Origin: Stutzerimonas stutzeri
GTDB taxonomy: Bacteria > Pseudomonadota > Gammaproteobacteria > Pseudomonadales > Pseudomonadaceae
Direction of reading: 5' to 3'
Length of the DNA: 64,000 nucleotides
Assembly: GCF_000952685.1 (NCBI RefSeq)
Contig: NZ_JYHV01000014.1
Coordinates: 331,629-395,628 of the forward strand
Within the stretch, counting starts at the first letter, position 1. Every line of letters begins with the position of its first letter. A model generated the notes under the pieces. It did no database searches. It was given only the letters and a program-made list of their open reading frames with translations, and was not told where the DNA came from. This document shows, piece after piece, positions 51,420-60,935 of the stretch. The position numbers and the translations under genes are program-made.

Positions 51420-54382
51420 CAGAATCTCTCCGGATGCTGGGCTTGGGCGGGCGGGGCGACGTAATCATCGCGGTACCACTTCACCTCGACGGGCACACCC
51501 TCGTTCGGCGTGCGTTTGGCATGGCGGAAGCTGTTCGGCGGTAGCGGCGGTTCGCCCTTCTCGGGCAGGACCTCCAGTCTGACCGCGGTTTCCTTGTAGG
51601 CCGGCGTGTTCACGTCGGGGTCATGGTGTTCGCCGGTAAGCAGGTTGAGCCCGGGCTTGCCCTGATGGATAGGCATGAACAGCGTCTTGCCGGCGACCCG
51701 GTCGGTCACGGTGGCACGAACCTCCACCGAGCCGCGTCGCGACGTCACGCGCACCCAGGTGCCGTCCTCGATGCCGCGCTCGGCAGCCAGCTCCGGGCTG
51801 ACCTCGACGAACCAGTTCGGCGCCTGCGACCAGATACGCGGCCCTCGGCCGGTCTGGTTGGTGCTTTGGAACTGTTCGAGCATGCGCCCGTTGTCGAGCA
51901 TGATGTCGTACTCGTCATCCGCCGCTTCGGCCGGCTCCTTCCATTCCAGCGGGAACAGCACGGCCTTGCCGTCATCGGTGTGGAAGCGCTCGGTGTAGAG
52001 CAGCGGGGTGGTGCTGCCGTCGCTTTGCATCGGCCAGAACAGCGACTGCCAGCCCTCCAGCCTTTCGTAGCTGATGCCCTGGAACAGGGTGGCGATGCTG
52101 GCCGCCTCGTCCATGATCTGGCTCGGGTGGCTGTAGCCCCAGTCGTGGCCCATGCGTTTGGCCAGATCGGTGAGGATCTGCCAGTCCGGGCGGCTGTTGC
52201 CGAGCGGCGGCATTACCTGGTAGAAGCGCTGGATGCGCCGTTCGGTGTTGGTGAAGGTGCCGTCCTTTTCCACCGAGGGGCAGGCCGGCAGCACCACGTC
52301 GGCGAACTCGGCGGTGCGGCTGAGGAAGATGTCCTGCACCACCATGAAATCGAGGCTTTCGAAGCCGCTGTGCACGTTCTTGCTGTCGGCGTCAGAGAAG
52401 GCGGTTTCCTCTCCGATGATGTACATCGCCTTGACCGAGCCCTCGTCGGCACCCTGAACCATGGTGAAGTTGTCGTTGCCCTTCTCCAGCGACAGCGACT
52501 CAGGCGAAACCCCCCAGGCCTTGGCCCACTTGTTGCGGTTCTTTTCCTCGGTGACCTTCTCGTAACCGGGGTACATGTTCTTCAGGCAGCCGAAATCGCT
52601 GGCGCCCTGCACGTTGTTGTGGCCGCGCATCGGGTAGCCGCCGGTGCCGGGCCGGCCGTAGTTGCCGGTAACCAGCAGCAGGTTCGACAGCGCCGTGCTG
52701 GTGTCCGAACCGTGGCTGTGCTGGGTGATGCCCATGGCCCAGAGCAGGCACACCGACTTGGCCTGCCCGATCAGCTCCGCAGCCTCGATCAGCTTTTCCT
52801 TGGCGATGCCGGTGACTTCGGCGGCGAAATCCATGGTGAAGGGGTCGAGCGATTTCCGGTATTCCTCGACCTGGTTGACCCGGGCGCTGAGGAATTCCTG
52901 ATCGGCATAGCCGTGTTCGAACATGTAGCGCGACAGGGCCGAGGCCCAGACCAGGTCGGTGCTGGAATTGGGTCGCAAATGAATATCGGCGCGTTCGGCC
53001 ATCTCGTGCTTGCGCGGATCGAACACCACCCACTGCTGCCCGCGGTGTTTCTTCTGCGCCTTGAGCTTGGAGGCGATCACCGGATGGTTCTCGGACAGGT
53101 TGCTGCCGACCATCACGATCAAGTCGGCTTTCTCCATGTCCTCAATGGTGCCGGCATCGCCGCCGTAGCCGACGGTGCGGAACAGGCCTTTGGTGGCCGG
53201 GTTCTGGCAGTAGCGCGAGGAATTGTCGACGCTGTTGGTGCCGATGATCGCGCGGGCGATTTTCTGCGTGAGATAGGCCTCCTCGTTGCTGGCCTTGCTC
53301 GAGCCGATGAAGCCGATGGCGTCCGGCCCGTGGCTGTCGCGGATCTGCATGAGCCGATGCGCGACCAGATCCAGCGCCTCGTCCCAGCTGGCTTCGCGGA
53401 ACTGGCCGTTCTCGCGGATCAGCGGGGTGGTCAGGCGTTTCGGGTCGTTGACGAAGTCCCAGGCGAACTTGCCCTTGATGCAGGTGGAGATGCCGTTGGC
53501 CGGCGCATCGACCACCGGCTGCACCTTGAGGATGTGCCGGTCGCGGGTCCACATCTCGAAGGAGCAGCCCACGCCGCAGTAAGTGCACACGGTCTTGGTG
53601 CGCTTGATCTCCGGCTGGCGCCAGTGCATGTCCATTTTCGAGATGGCGGTGATCGGGCGGGCACCAATGGTTTCCTCGAGCTTCTTGACCATGTCGATCA
53701 TCGGCCGCTTGATGTCCTGCGGCAGCGACGTGAACGGGCCGGCATCCGGCTGCATGGTCTTCTCCAGCAGCGCATTGCAGGGGCAAACGGTGACGCAGTG
53801 GCCGCAGCTGACGCAGCTCGACTCGTCGATCGGCTTACCGCCGTCCCAGAGCACGCGTGGGTGCTCCATGGTGAAGTCGATCGACAGCGTCTCGTTGACC
53901 TCGACGTTCTGGCAGGCCTCGACGCAGCGGCCGCAGAGAATGCACTGGTCCGGATCGTAGGTGTAGAAGGGATTGGAGTGGTCTTTCTCGTAGGGCTTGC
54001 GTTTGAACTCGTAGCGCTGGATCGGTGGATCGATCTGCGCATAGGTGTTATGCAACGTGCAGTCGCCGGTGTTGTGCTCACAGACCGTGCAATACAGCTC
54101 ATGCTTGGCCACCAGCCGGTCCATTCCTTCCTCGCGGGCCGCCTTGGCCTCGGCGATCTGGCTGGTGATTTCCAGCCCGTCGCGGGCCTTCAACGTGCAG
54201 CCGCGCACCAGTTCTCCGTCGACTTGTACCCAGCAGACATCGCAGGTCTGTGGCGAGCCCAGCGCACGGTGATAACAGACGTGGGGCAGGTCAATGTCGT
54301 GCCTGGCGAGGAAATCGATCAGCGGGGTGTCGGCTTCGCCGACAAGAGGGGCGCCGTCATAGTGAATCGTGCATTCGGTCAT
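51419..54382 (-). CDS. Formate dehydrogenase-like molybdenum enzyme, Cys-type
   Basis: This 987-residue soluble enzyme has an N-terminal [2Fe-2S] domain ('DIDLPHVCYHRALGSPQTCD'), a His/Cys cluster ('CTVCEHNTGDCTLHN'), two [4Fe-4S] motifs ('CILCGRCVEACQNVEV', 'CVSCGHCVTVCPCNAL'), then the molybdopterin domain with 'CTYCGVGCSFEMW' and a C-terminal dinucleotide-binding domain. The active-site region reads 'SSRYCQNPATKGLFRTVGYG': a Cys where E. coli FdhF has Sec, and Gln where FDHs have the catalytic His. It might oxidise formate or another small substrate. No FdhD or NAD-binding beta subunit is encoded nearby. Confidence 0.9.
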   Translation of the reverse strand: MTECTIHYDGAPLVGEADTPLIDFLARHDIDLPHVCYHRALGSPQTCDVCWVQVDGELVRGCTLKARDGLEITSQIAEAKAAREEGMDRLVAKHELYCTVCEHNTGDCTLHNTYAQIDPPIQRYEFKRKPYEKDHSNPFYTYDPDQCILCGRCVEACQNVEVNETLSIDFTMEHPRVLWDGGKPIDESSCVSCGHCVTVCPCNALLEKTMQPDAGPFTSLPQDIKRPMIDMVKKLEETIGARPITAISKMDMHWRQPEIKRTKTVCTYCGVGCSFEMWTRDRHILKVQPVVDAPANGISTCIKGKFAWDFVNDPKRLTTPLIRENGQFREASWDEALDLVAHRLMQIRDSHGPDAIGFIGSSKASNEEAYLTQKIARAIIGTNSVDNSSRYCQNPATKGLFRTVGYGGDAGTIEDMEKADLIVMVGSNLSENHPVIASKLKAQKKHRGQQWVVFDPRKHEMAERADIHLRPNSSTDLVWASALSRYMFEHGYADQEFLSARVNQVEEYRKSLDPFTMDFAAEVTGIAKEKLIEAAELIGQAKSVCLLWAMGITQHSHGSDTSTALSNLLLVTGNYGRPGTGGYPMRGHNNVQGASDFGCLKNMYPGYEKVTEEKNRNKWAKAWGVSPESLSLEKGNDNFTMVQGADEGSVKAMYIIGEETAFSDADSKNVHSGFESLDFMVVQDIFLSRTAEFADVVLPACPSVEKDGTFTNTERRIQRFYQVMPPLGNSRPDWQILTDLAKRMGHDWGYSHPSQIMDEAASIATLFQGISYERLEGWQSLFWPMQSDGSTTPLLYTERFHTDDGKAVLFPLEWKEPAEAADDEYDIMLDNGRMLEQFQSTNQTGRGPRIWSQAPNWFVEVSPELAAERGIEDGTWVRVTSRRGSVEVRATVTDRVAGKTLFMPIHQGKPGLNLLTGEHHDPDVNTPAYKETAVRLEVLPEKGEPPLPPNSFRHAKRTPNEGVPVEVKWYRDDYVAPPAQAQHPERF

Positions 54383-54644
54383 CAGGCCTCCGGGTTATTT
54401 TATGCCGAGGCTTAGGAACAGAGGCTCGGGTAGCGCAGCTGATGCTTGAGCCTGCTCCGGTTTCCTAGCAGTGGATGGCTACTAGAGGTGACTGGTGGTC
54501 AATGTGATCGTTCAGGAACCGCGACGAGAGGCGTCTGGCGAATAGAACCAGGCATTTGCTCGACGATGGCGCCCTGCGCTGCGGTCAAGAGCGCCATTTT
54601 CGGCTAACCTGAACCTTCTCGTAGCAGCCTGTATCAGCCCCGTC

Positions 54645-55490
54645 ATGCATCAGCCAAACACCACAGATCAGCGCCCGCTTGCTGGCTCCAGCTTCTGGCG
54701 GGACCATTCGTTGCCTTTCATCGAGTCGCGCAGCGTGGCGGACGGACGTCGCGTCTGCTATGCGCGGCACAGCCATGAGACTTTTTCCGTCGGCTTGATC
54801 GACAGCGGCACCAGTACCTACATCAATGGCGATCAACAGTGCCGCATCGATGCGGGCACGCTGGTGCTGATGAATCCAGGTGACGTGCATGCCTGCAACC
54901 CGATTCGCAATCAGCCCTGGGCGTACCGCATGCTGTATGTCGATGCCGACTGGCTGAGTGATCTGCAGGATGAACTGGGCATGGGCGGTGCGGGGTTTCG
55001 CTGCTTCGCGCCGATTCTAACGCGTGATTCGGAGCTGCAAGCCGGTTTCAGAAAGTTGCATGCGGCATTGACCGATGACCATGCCGACCATTTGCACAAG
55101 CACAGCACCGCGGTGGAGTTCTTCAGCGCCATGCATCAGCGCCTGGGGATGCAGACCACGGCGCCGGCGAGCGATCCGAAGCTTAGGCGTGCAGCCGAAT
55201 TCATTGCCGACAACTACCAGCGTTCCCTCAAGCTGGAAGAAATCTGCTCGACGGCCGGTGTGTCGATATCGAGCCTGATCCGGTCGTTCAGGAAGCATTA
55301 CGGAATGACGCCGCACGCCTATCTGACCAACCGTCGGGTTCAGTTCGCGCGAGCGGAATTGCGCCGTGGCGTGCCGATCGCCGAAGTGGCGTTGGCCGCG
55401 GGCTTTGCCGACCAGGCGCATCTGCAGCGCGCCTTCAAACTGCTACTGGCGGCAACGCCAGGGCACTACCGTGGCCAGCGTCGTGCCTAG
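54645..55490 (+). CDS. AraC-family transcriptional regulator
   Basis: This 281-residue protein has an N-terminal cupin sensor ('RHSHETFSVGLIDSGTSTYI', 'GTLVLMNPGDVHACNPI') and a C-terminal double HTH ('LKLEEICSTAGVSISSLIRS', 'VPIAEVALAAGFADQAHLQR') ending in 'ATPGHYRG'. It converges with a LysE exporter gene, which AraC proteins of this subtype often control. Confidence 0.92.
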   Translation: MHQPNTTDQRPLAGSSFWRDHSLPFIESRSVADGRRVCYARHSHETFSVGLIDSGTSTYINGDQQCRIDAGTLVLMNPGDVHACNPIRNQPWAYRMLYVDADWLSDLQDELGMGGAGFRCFAPILTRDSELQAGFRKLHAALTDDHADHLHKHSTAVEFFSAMHQRLGMQTTAPASDPKLRRAAEFIADNYQRSLKLEEICSTAGVSISSLIRSFRKHYGMTPHAYLTNRRVQFARAELRRGVPIAEVALAAGFADQAHLQRAFKLLLAATPGHYRGQRRA

Positions 55491-55560
55491 GCGGATGTAT
55501 TGGACGACCGGCCTGGTGCCCGCTATCGCTTGACCTTCGACCGGCTAGAACACCAACACG

Positions 55561-56148
55561 TTAGAACGCCAATAGGTAGACCGCGCAACCAATCAGCAGG
55601 GCCGCCATCACCCGGTTGAACAATCGCAGCCGCGCGGCATTGTTCAGGTAATGCCGCAGAAAGGTGCCGGCATAGGCCCAGCAAGCCAACGAGACGTAGC
55701 AGATCACGAAGTAGATCGCCGCGAAGCGCCATACCGAAGGCAGATCACCGGCGGCCGCGAACAACCCCATTCCGGCCACCGAGGCCAGCCAGGCCTTTGG
55801 ATTCAACCACTGCATCATGGCGCCGTAGAGCATCGTCGGCCGCAGCGCCGGCTTTTGGGTGTTCAGACGACCGTCGTCGCGCGCCAGCCGGTAGGCCATG
55901 TAAATCAGGAATGCGACGCCGGCCAGCCGGATGGATTCCGTCAACCAAGGCCATCGCCCCAGGACTTCGCTCAGCCCGAGACCGATCAGCAACAGCAGCA
56001 GGGTAAAGCCAATGGTGGCGCCGCTGACATGGCGCATGGCGGCACGCAGGCCGAACTGGGCGCCACTGCTCAGCGCGACGATATTGACCGGGCCGGGTGA
56101 GATGGAAGAGGCCAGCGCAAAGGCGGCCATAGAGAGGAACAGGCTCAT
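55561..56148 (-). CDS. LysE/RhtB-family amino acid exporter
   Basis: This 195-residue membrane protein has 'LASSISPGPVNIVALSSGAQ' near the start, the LysE family signature, and about six helices. ATG 56148 ('MSLFLSMAAFA') follows GGAG. It probably exports an amino acid or analogue sensed by the neighbouring AraC protein. Confidence 0.9.
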   Translation of the reverse strand: MSLFLSMAAFALASSISPGPVNIVALSSGAQFGLRAAMRHVSGATIGFTLLLLLIGLGLSEVLGRWPWLTESIRLAGVAFLIYMAYRLARDDGRLNTQKPALRPTMLYGAMMQWLNPKAWLASVAGMGLFAAAGDLPSVWRFAAIYFVICYVSLACWAYAGTFLRHYLNNAARLRLFNRVMAALLIGCAVYLLAF

Positions 56149-56236
56149 CGAAACTCCTAGTTTCACGCAGGGATTACAGCGCGAAGATAGGAGGGGGCGT
56201 TGCGTCGGTATTGAACGAAATGCGCGTCGTAACGGT

Positions 56237-56878
56237 TTACCAGCGCAGCAGTCGCGGCCCCAACAGGGTGCCGATGACGGTGGGTACCAGCATGCCCAGT
56301 ACGTACCAGACCGCCCAGAAGGCCACGCTCATCTCCGGGCAATGCAGGCTGTAGGCCAGCGTCGCCATCGAGCCGGCCAGCAGGCCGCTTGCCGCTCCGG
56401 CCAGGCGCAGCCGGGTCGGGGCCAGGCCTCGCATGGCCCAGAACACCGTGAAGAGCGCCGGTATTGAAAGCACGGCGATATTGACCGGACAGCTTCGCCA
56501 GGTACTGCCGAGCACCAGTGTCCAGCGACTCTCGGCCGATACGCTGAGCAGCAGACCCGCTGCCGCCAACCACACGGCACCCACCGGCAGGCCGATCACC
56601 GCCCAACTGCCGCCAGCGCGTACGCCGGGCCGAGCCAGGCGGCTGGTCATCATCAAGGCGCCACCGAGCAGCGAAGCGGGCAGCGCCAGTTTGCCCCAGA
56701 ACAGCGGCTTGGCGGCCACGTCGGCGAGGTCCGGGCGCACGCCGAAGAGCGTCAGCAATACCAGCAGAGCGAGGAACAGGCCGATCACAACGGCGAGACT
56801 GAAGCGCTTGGCGACGATCCGAGGTTCGACGGGCGGCACATTGCTGGCAAGCATTGAAATCAGGTCGTCGGTTTTCAT
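56237..56878 (-). CDS. NrsF-type (DUF1109) anti-sigma factor
   Basis: This 213-residue protein has about six membrane helices and starts 'MKTDDLISMLASNVPPVEPR', typical of DUF1109/NrsF. Two Cys-Pro motifs ('RSCPVNIAVL' and 'YSLHCPEMSVAFW') are the conserved cysteines of this family. It holds the ECF sigma factor encoded upstream at the membrane until a stress signal. It overlaps the sigma gene by 4 bp. Confidence 0.92.
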   Translation of the reverse strand: MKTDDLISMLASNVPPVEPRIVAKRFSLAVVIGLFLALLVLLTLFGVRPDLADVAAKPLFWGKLALPASLLGGALMMTSRLARPGVRAGGSWAVIGLPVGAVWLAAAGLLLSVSAESRWTLVLGSTWRSCPVNIAVLSIPALFTVFWAMRGLAPTRLRLAGAASGLLAGSMATLAYSLHCPEMSVAFWAVWYVLGMLVPTVIGTLLGPRLLRW

Positions 56879-57441
56879 CGGGAATCTCTAATCAGGGCGG
56901 CCAGCGCCTTCAAACCACGGTGCACGCCGACCTTGACGGCCGATACGGACAAACCCGTCAGTGTGGCAGTCTCGTCCACTGACAGTCCCTGCAGCTTCAC
57001 GTGAAGAATCGGCAAGCGCTGTTTATCCGGCAACTGTTCGAGCAGCCGGGTCAGATCGCGCTGTGCCTGCTCGGCGTGGTGATCCTCTTCGGCAAGCAGC
57101 ATCGCGTCGTCGTCCAGCGGGTCGTTGAGCGCCTCGCGTCGTGCATGGGCGCGGAAATAATCCATCAGCTTGTAACGCGCAATGGCCTGCACCCAAGCGG
57201 TCAGCGGTTGGTCGGCGCGGTAGGTATGGCGCGCGTTGTGCACCGCCAGCAAGGCCTCCTGCAGCAGATCTTCGACGTCCGCCGAGTGCAATCTGCGCCT
57301 GAGAAAGCTGCGCAAATGCGCACCGAGCAAGGTCAGGAACTGCCGATAACACGCCTCGTCACCCTCCAATCCCCGCAACAGCAGCGCTTGCAGGCGGATC
57401 TCGCGCGCCTTCAATGCCTCATGGTGGGTAGTTCGTTCCAT
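56875..57441 (-). CDS. ECF sigma factor (SigF-like)
   Basis: This 188-residue protein has region 2 ('VEDLLQEALLAVHNARHTYR', 'PLTAWVQAIARYKLMDYFRA') and region 4 ('LSVDETATLTGLSVSAVKVG', 'VHRGLKALAALI'). Its partner is the downstream NrsF, and the divergent bufferin operon carries a matching promoter, so it should activate buf genes under metal or related stress. Confidence 0.93.
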   Translation of the reverse strand: MERTTHHEALKAREIRLQALLLRGLEGDEACYRQFLTLLGAHLRSFLRRRLHSADVEDLLQEALLAVHNARHTYRADQPLTAWVQAIARYKLMDYFRAHARREALNDPLDDDAMLLAEEDHHAEQAQRDLTRLLEQLPDKQRLPILHVKLQGLSVDETATLTGLSVSAVKVGVHRGLKALAALIRDSR

Positions 57442-57569
57442 CGGGTGCTCTGGTTACAAGGGGAGAGATCTTTCGCTGCTGCGATTCGCTGGGTTCAATG
57501 AGCCATCAGCTTGAGGCGTCGATACGGTAGGGCCGGCCGAAAAAAATCTCAAAAATATTTTTCTGCCCT

Positions 57570-57597
57570 GTAACCGTTACCCCGCACCTTACGAACT
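57570..57597 (+). promoter_or_regulatory. ECF sigma (SigF-type) promoter of the buf operon
   Basis: GTAACC (57570-57575) and CGAACT (57592-57597) are separated by 16 bp, which matches the GTAACC-N16-CGAA pattern of SigF-type ECF promoters. It lies about 58 bp upstream of bufA and opposite the sigma factor gene. Confidence 0.75.
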
Positions 57598-57655
57598 ATC
57601 GATTGAGTGGCCAGCAAACCCGCTGGTCGCATCTGCGAACCGAATGGAGAACCAC

Positions 57656-57928
57656 ATGAATACTCTCGCTCTTACCGCTGCTGCCGTTGCTCTCGCATCC
57701 CTTGCCGCCGGCGCCACGGCGGCCGAAAAAACCGAAGGCGCCATGGAGAAGTGCTATGGCGTCGCGCTTGCGGGTCAGAACGATTGCAAAGCGGGCGCCG
57801 GAACAAGCTGCGCTGGCACGTCGAAAATGGATTACCAGGGCAACGCGTGGAAGAACGTTCCGGCCGGCACCTGCACCTCGATCGAGACCCCCAAGGGCAT
57901 GGGCTCGCTGACGCCTATCGAATCCTGA
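57656..57928 (+). CDS. bufA1: Bufferin precursor BufA1 (DUF2282)
   Basis: This 90-residue protein has a signal peptide ('[20 protein letters not shown]') and four Cys in the core: '[20 protein letters not shown]', '[20 protein letters not shown]', 'AGTCTSIE'. This is the DUF2282 family, recently recognised as bufferins: ribosomally made peptides whose Cys are converted by the BufB/BufC enzyme and which bind copper in the periplasm. ATG 57656 follows GGAGA. First gene of the operon. Confidence 0.92.
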   Translation: MNTLALTAAAVALASLAAGATAAEKTEGAMEKCYGVALAGQNDCKAGAGTSCAGTSKMDYQGNAWKNVPAGTCTSIETPKGMGSLTPIES

Positions 57929-57943
57929 TCGCCTACGCTGCCG

Positions 57944-58786
57944 ATGATCATGTCAGCTCACTTGGGGGCCGGTCTCAGTCTCAAGCCCGAGTACTACGAG
58001 GCGGCGCAGGCTTGCACCGCCTCCGGACTCTGGTTCGAGGTGCACCCGGAGAACTACATGCTCAGCGGCGGCCCTCGTCTGGCCTGGCTGGAAGCAGTTG
58101 GGGCGCAGCATCCGCTGTCGCTGCACGGCGTGTCGTTATCGCTGGCAGCGGATTGCCCGCCGGACGAGTCGCATCTGCAACGCCTCAAAACCTTGGCCGA
58201 ACGCATTCGGCCAGCCCTTGTTTCGGAGCACCTCGCCTGGTCCGTCTGGCGAGGTCAGTACCATCCCGATCTGCTGCCGTTTCCACGCACGAACGCCGCG
58301 CTTGCGCGGATCGTCGATAACGTCCAACGCACTCAGGATGTTCTCGGCCGGCAGATCGCCGTTGAGAATCCCAGCCATTACATGCGCATTGAGGGGCACG
58401 AGTGGGATGAGATTGATTTTCTCGCCGAGCTGGCCAGGTGCAGTGGTTGTGGCCTGCTGCTGGACATCAACAACGTCTATGTCAGCGCGCATAATCTCGA
58501 TTTCGATGCGTTTGCCTATGTCGATCGCTTCCCGGCTCAAGCCGTGCTGGAGGTACACCTGGCCGGACATAGCCAGGATCCGCAAAGCGACTCCGGTTTA
58601 CTGATCGATTCCCACGACGCACCGATCACCGGGGCGGTCTGGGCGTTGTATCAACGACTGATCGGACGAATCGGCGCGCGACCCACGCTGATCGAACGTG
58701 ATGATCAACTACCGGCTTTCACCAACCTGCTGGGCGAGCGCGATTGCGCGCAGCGATTGCTGGATCAGCAGAGGAGGGTGGGATGA
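57944..58786 (+). CDS. bufB: Multinuclear iron peptide-modifying enzyme BufB (DUF692/MNIO)
   Basis: This 280-residue TIM-barrel protein belongs to the DUF692 (MNIO) family, relatives of MbnB and TglH. Putative metal ligands are in 'LSLHGVSLSL', 'ALVSEHLAWS', 'VENPSHYMRI', 'LLDINNVYVSAHN', 'EVHLAGHSQD' and 'LIDSHDAPI', with 'TLIERDDQLP' near the end. It should oxidise Cys residues of BufA1 with its partner BufC. It starts 15 bp after bufA1 and overlaps bufC by 4 bp. Confidence 0.93.
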   Translation: MIMSAHLGAGLSLKPEYYEAAQACTASGLWFEVHPENYMLSGGPRLAWLEAVGAQHPLSLHGVSLSLAADCPPDESHLQRLKTLAERIRPALVSEHLAWSVWRGQYHPDLLPFPRTNAALARIVDNVQRTQDVLGRQIAVENPSHYMRIEGHEWDEIDFLAELARCSGCGLLLDINNVYVSAHNLDFDAFAYVDRFPAQAVLEVHLAGHSQDPQSDSGLLIDSHDAPITGAVWALYQRLIGRIGARPTLIERDDQLPAFTNLLGERDCAQRLLDQQRRVG

Positions 58787-59577
58787 GCGTGTCGCTGGGA
58801 CAGTTCCAGGACGCCTTCGTCGAGGCCCTGCAGGGTGTCGAACCGGTGGATTCCAACGAAGCGCATGGCATGATCGCGGCGCTCACGGCTCAGCCAGGCT
58901 TCGCGGTCTATCGCAATACGGTCATGAAAGGCTGCGTGGATGCGCTGCGGGCCAACTTCCCAACGGTCGAGCGGCTGGTCGGCGCCGAATGGTTCGCCGC
59001 CGCGGCCGCCCACTATGTCAGGCGCTCGCCCCCAGTACTGGCGCAACTGATCGAATACGGCGTCGGCTTCGCAGACTTCCTGCAGTCCTTCGAGCCTGCA
59101 CGGGAACTGCCCTATCTGGCCGGCGTGGCACGCCTCGACCGGCTTTGGATCGAAGCGTTCAGCGCGGCGGAACAGGCACCGCTGACACTGTCCGCATTCG
59201 CCGCACAGGCGCCGGAAAAACTCGCCGAACTGCACCTCAGACCAAGCGCCGCAGCACGCTGGCAGTGGTTCGCATTGCCTGTCTTCACCATCTGGCGCTG
59301 CAACCGCGAACAGCTGGACGTGCCCCGATCACTGGTCTGGCAGGGTGAAGGCGCGGTGCTGTGCCGTCGGGATGGGCGCGTTGTCTGGCAGCCGTTGGGG
59401 GCTGGCGGTTGCGCGTTTCTCGATGCGTGCGCCGCGCGATGCCGACTGGACGAAGCGTCGACCCTGGCACTGCAAGCCCAACCCGATCTGGACTTCAACG
59501 ACCTGCTGGCACGCCTGTTCGAGGCCGGCGTATTTGCCGCTGACCCCAGCGGCACGACGAACAACCGAGGCGATTGA
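58783..59577 (+). CDS. bufC: BufB partner protein BufC (DUF2063)
   Basis: This 264-residue protein has the N-terminal DUF2063 DNA-binding-like fold ('[14 protein letters not shown]', '[20 protein letters not shown]', '[20 protein letters not shown]') and a C-terminal winged-helix-like domain. In MNIO systems this partner binds the precursor and delivers it to BufB. ATG 58783 overlaps the bufB stop (ATGA). Confidence 0.9.
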   Translation: MSVSLGQFQDAFVEALQGVEPVDSNEAHGMIAALTAQPGFAVYRNTVMKGCVDALRANFPTVERLVGAEWFAAAAAHYVRRSPPVLAQLIEYGVGFADFLQSFEPARELPYLAGVARLDRLWIEAFSAAEQAPLTLSAFAAQAPEKLAELHLRPSAAARWQWFALPVFTIWRCNREQLDVPRSLVWQGEGAVLCRRDGRVVWQPLGAGGCAFLDACAARCRLDEASTLALQAQPDLDFNDLLARLFEAGVFAADPSGTTNNRGD

Positions 59578-59578
59578 T

Positions 59579-60052
59579 ATGGACACGCCACACAGCACCT
59601 CAACCACCGCCCCATCGTATTGGCTTCAACGCTGGAATCGCGTCGCTGCCTGGCTGCAGGCCATTGTCAGCGACTCCGCATTGTCACTGGTCGCCCGTCT
59701 GGCGATTGCCGCCGTGTTCTTCTATTCCGGCCGGACCAAAGTCAGCGGCCTATTGACGATCAAACCGGGCACCTACGACCTGTTCGAGACCGAATACGCG
59801 TTGCCGCTGCTTTCGCCCCATTTGGCCGCGCACCTGGCGACCTACGCCGAGCACCTGTTTCCGCTGCTGCTGGTGTTGGGCTTGCTGGCGCGGCTATCGG
59901 CGCTGGCGCTGTTGGGCATGACGTTGGTGATTCAGGTGTTCGTCTATCCTGACGCCTGGCCCACCCATCTCACGTGGATCGGCCTGATGCTGGTGGTGAT
60001 CGGTCGCGGGGCGGGCTGGTGGTCGCTGGATCGGTTGCTGGGGATTCGCTGA
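59579..60052 (+). CDS. DoxX-family membrane protein (BufD-like)
   Basis: This 157-residue protein has four hydrophobic helices with '[20 protein letters not shown]' and '[20 protein letters not shown]', the DoxX pattern. The ATG is one base after the bufC stop, so it is the fourth gene of the operon. DoxX genes often end bufferin operons; the role is unclear, possibly redox or quinone linked. Confidence 0.9.
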   Translation: MDTPHSTSTTAPSYWLQRWNRVAAWLQAIVSDSALSLVARLAIAAVFFYSGRTKVSGLLTIKPGTYDLFETEYALPLLSPHLAAHLATYAEHLFPLLLVLGLLARLSALALLGMTLVIQVFVYPDAWPTHLTWIGLMLVVIGRGAGWWSLDRLLGIR

Positions 60053-60167
60053 GCGATTCGCCAAGTGACACGGATGCGCCGCTAAACTCGACGGGTTTGT
60101 CGCAGTCCAACGGCTGTCTGCGCATTCGGAGGCATCCTGCCGACCGCGCCCCAACTCAGGAGACCCG

Positions 60168-60839
60168 ATGGCCACTATCGAGCTGCTGATCAGCGATTGC
60201 GATGGCGTGATCGTCGACAGCGAAATCATCAGCCACCGCGTGTTGTTCGAGGCCTTGAGCCTGCATGTACCCGCTGACCGGTTGGGCGAGGCCCTGGAAG
60301 GGACCTTCGGCCTGACGGTACCGAGCATCATCGATCTCATCGAGAAGCGCTTCGACCTGCAAATGCCCGCCACCTTCGACGCCGACCTGCGTCGGCAAAG
60401 CGAGAAGGTGGTGGCCGAGGAGGTCCAGGCGATTCCGGGCGTCCGCGAAGCCTTGCTTGCCATCGATCTGCCGCTGGCGGTGGCATCCAACAGCCGTCTG
60501 CACAACGTCGAGGCGTCGCTGCGTCGCGCCGGGCTGACCGAGCGCGTCGCGGGGAACATCTTCTGTGCCGATATGGTGCCATCGCCCAAACCGGCTCCGG
60601 ACGTCTATCTACTGGCTGCCGAGCGCATGGGGGTGGCGCCGGGGCACTGTCTGGTGGTCGAAGACAGCCCGACCGGTGTGCTGGCGGCGCGCATTGCCGG
60701 GATGCAGGTGATTGGTTTCACTGGCGCCAGCCACATTCCGGCCGGCCACGACCAGGCGTTGCGTGAGCTGGGGGTGTCGGCGGTCATCAGCGATATGCGG
60801 GAGCTGCCGGCAATGGTTGCTCGTTTCCTGGAGCATTGA
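60168..60839 (+). CDS. HAD-superfamily phosphatase (phosphoglycolate/sugar-phosphate type)
   Basis: This 223-residue protein has the HAD motifs in order: 'LISDCDGVIVDSEIISHR' (nucleophile and acid Asp), 'VASNSRLHNVEASLRRAGL', 'PSPKPAPDVYLLAAERMG' (Lys), and 'LVVEDSPTGVLAARIAGM'. It is probably a cytoplasmic hydrolase or mutase of small sugar phosphates. The exact substrate cannot be told. Confidence 0.9.
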   Translation: MATIELLISDCDGVIVDSEIISHRVLFEALSLHVPADRLGEALEGTFGLTVPSIIDLIEKRFDLQMPATFDADLRRQSEKVVAEEVQAIPGVREALLAIDLPLAVASNSRLHNVEASLRRAGLTERVAGNIFCADMVPSPKPAPDVYLLAAERMGVAPGHCLVVEDSPTGVLAARIAGMQVIGFTGASHIPAGHDQALRELGVSAVISDMRELPAMVARFLEH

Positions 60840-60935
60840 GGGCCCGATTGCGGCTAAGGACAACAAACTTCCAATCTTGCGCAACGGCCTGGGTCTGATC
60901 TTGTCTGTACTGAAACCTACGGATTGGAGTGGCAG

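Noticed and set aside
51623..54415. A 930-codon open frame on the plus strand
   Set aside because: It lies antisense to the molybdoenzyme gene and its sequence is low-complexity and family-less; a GC-rich shadow.
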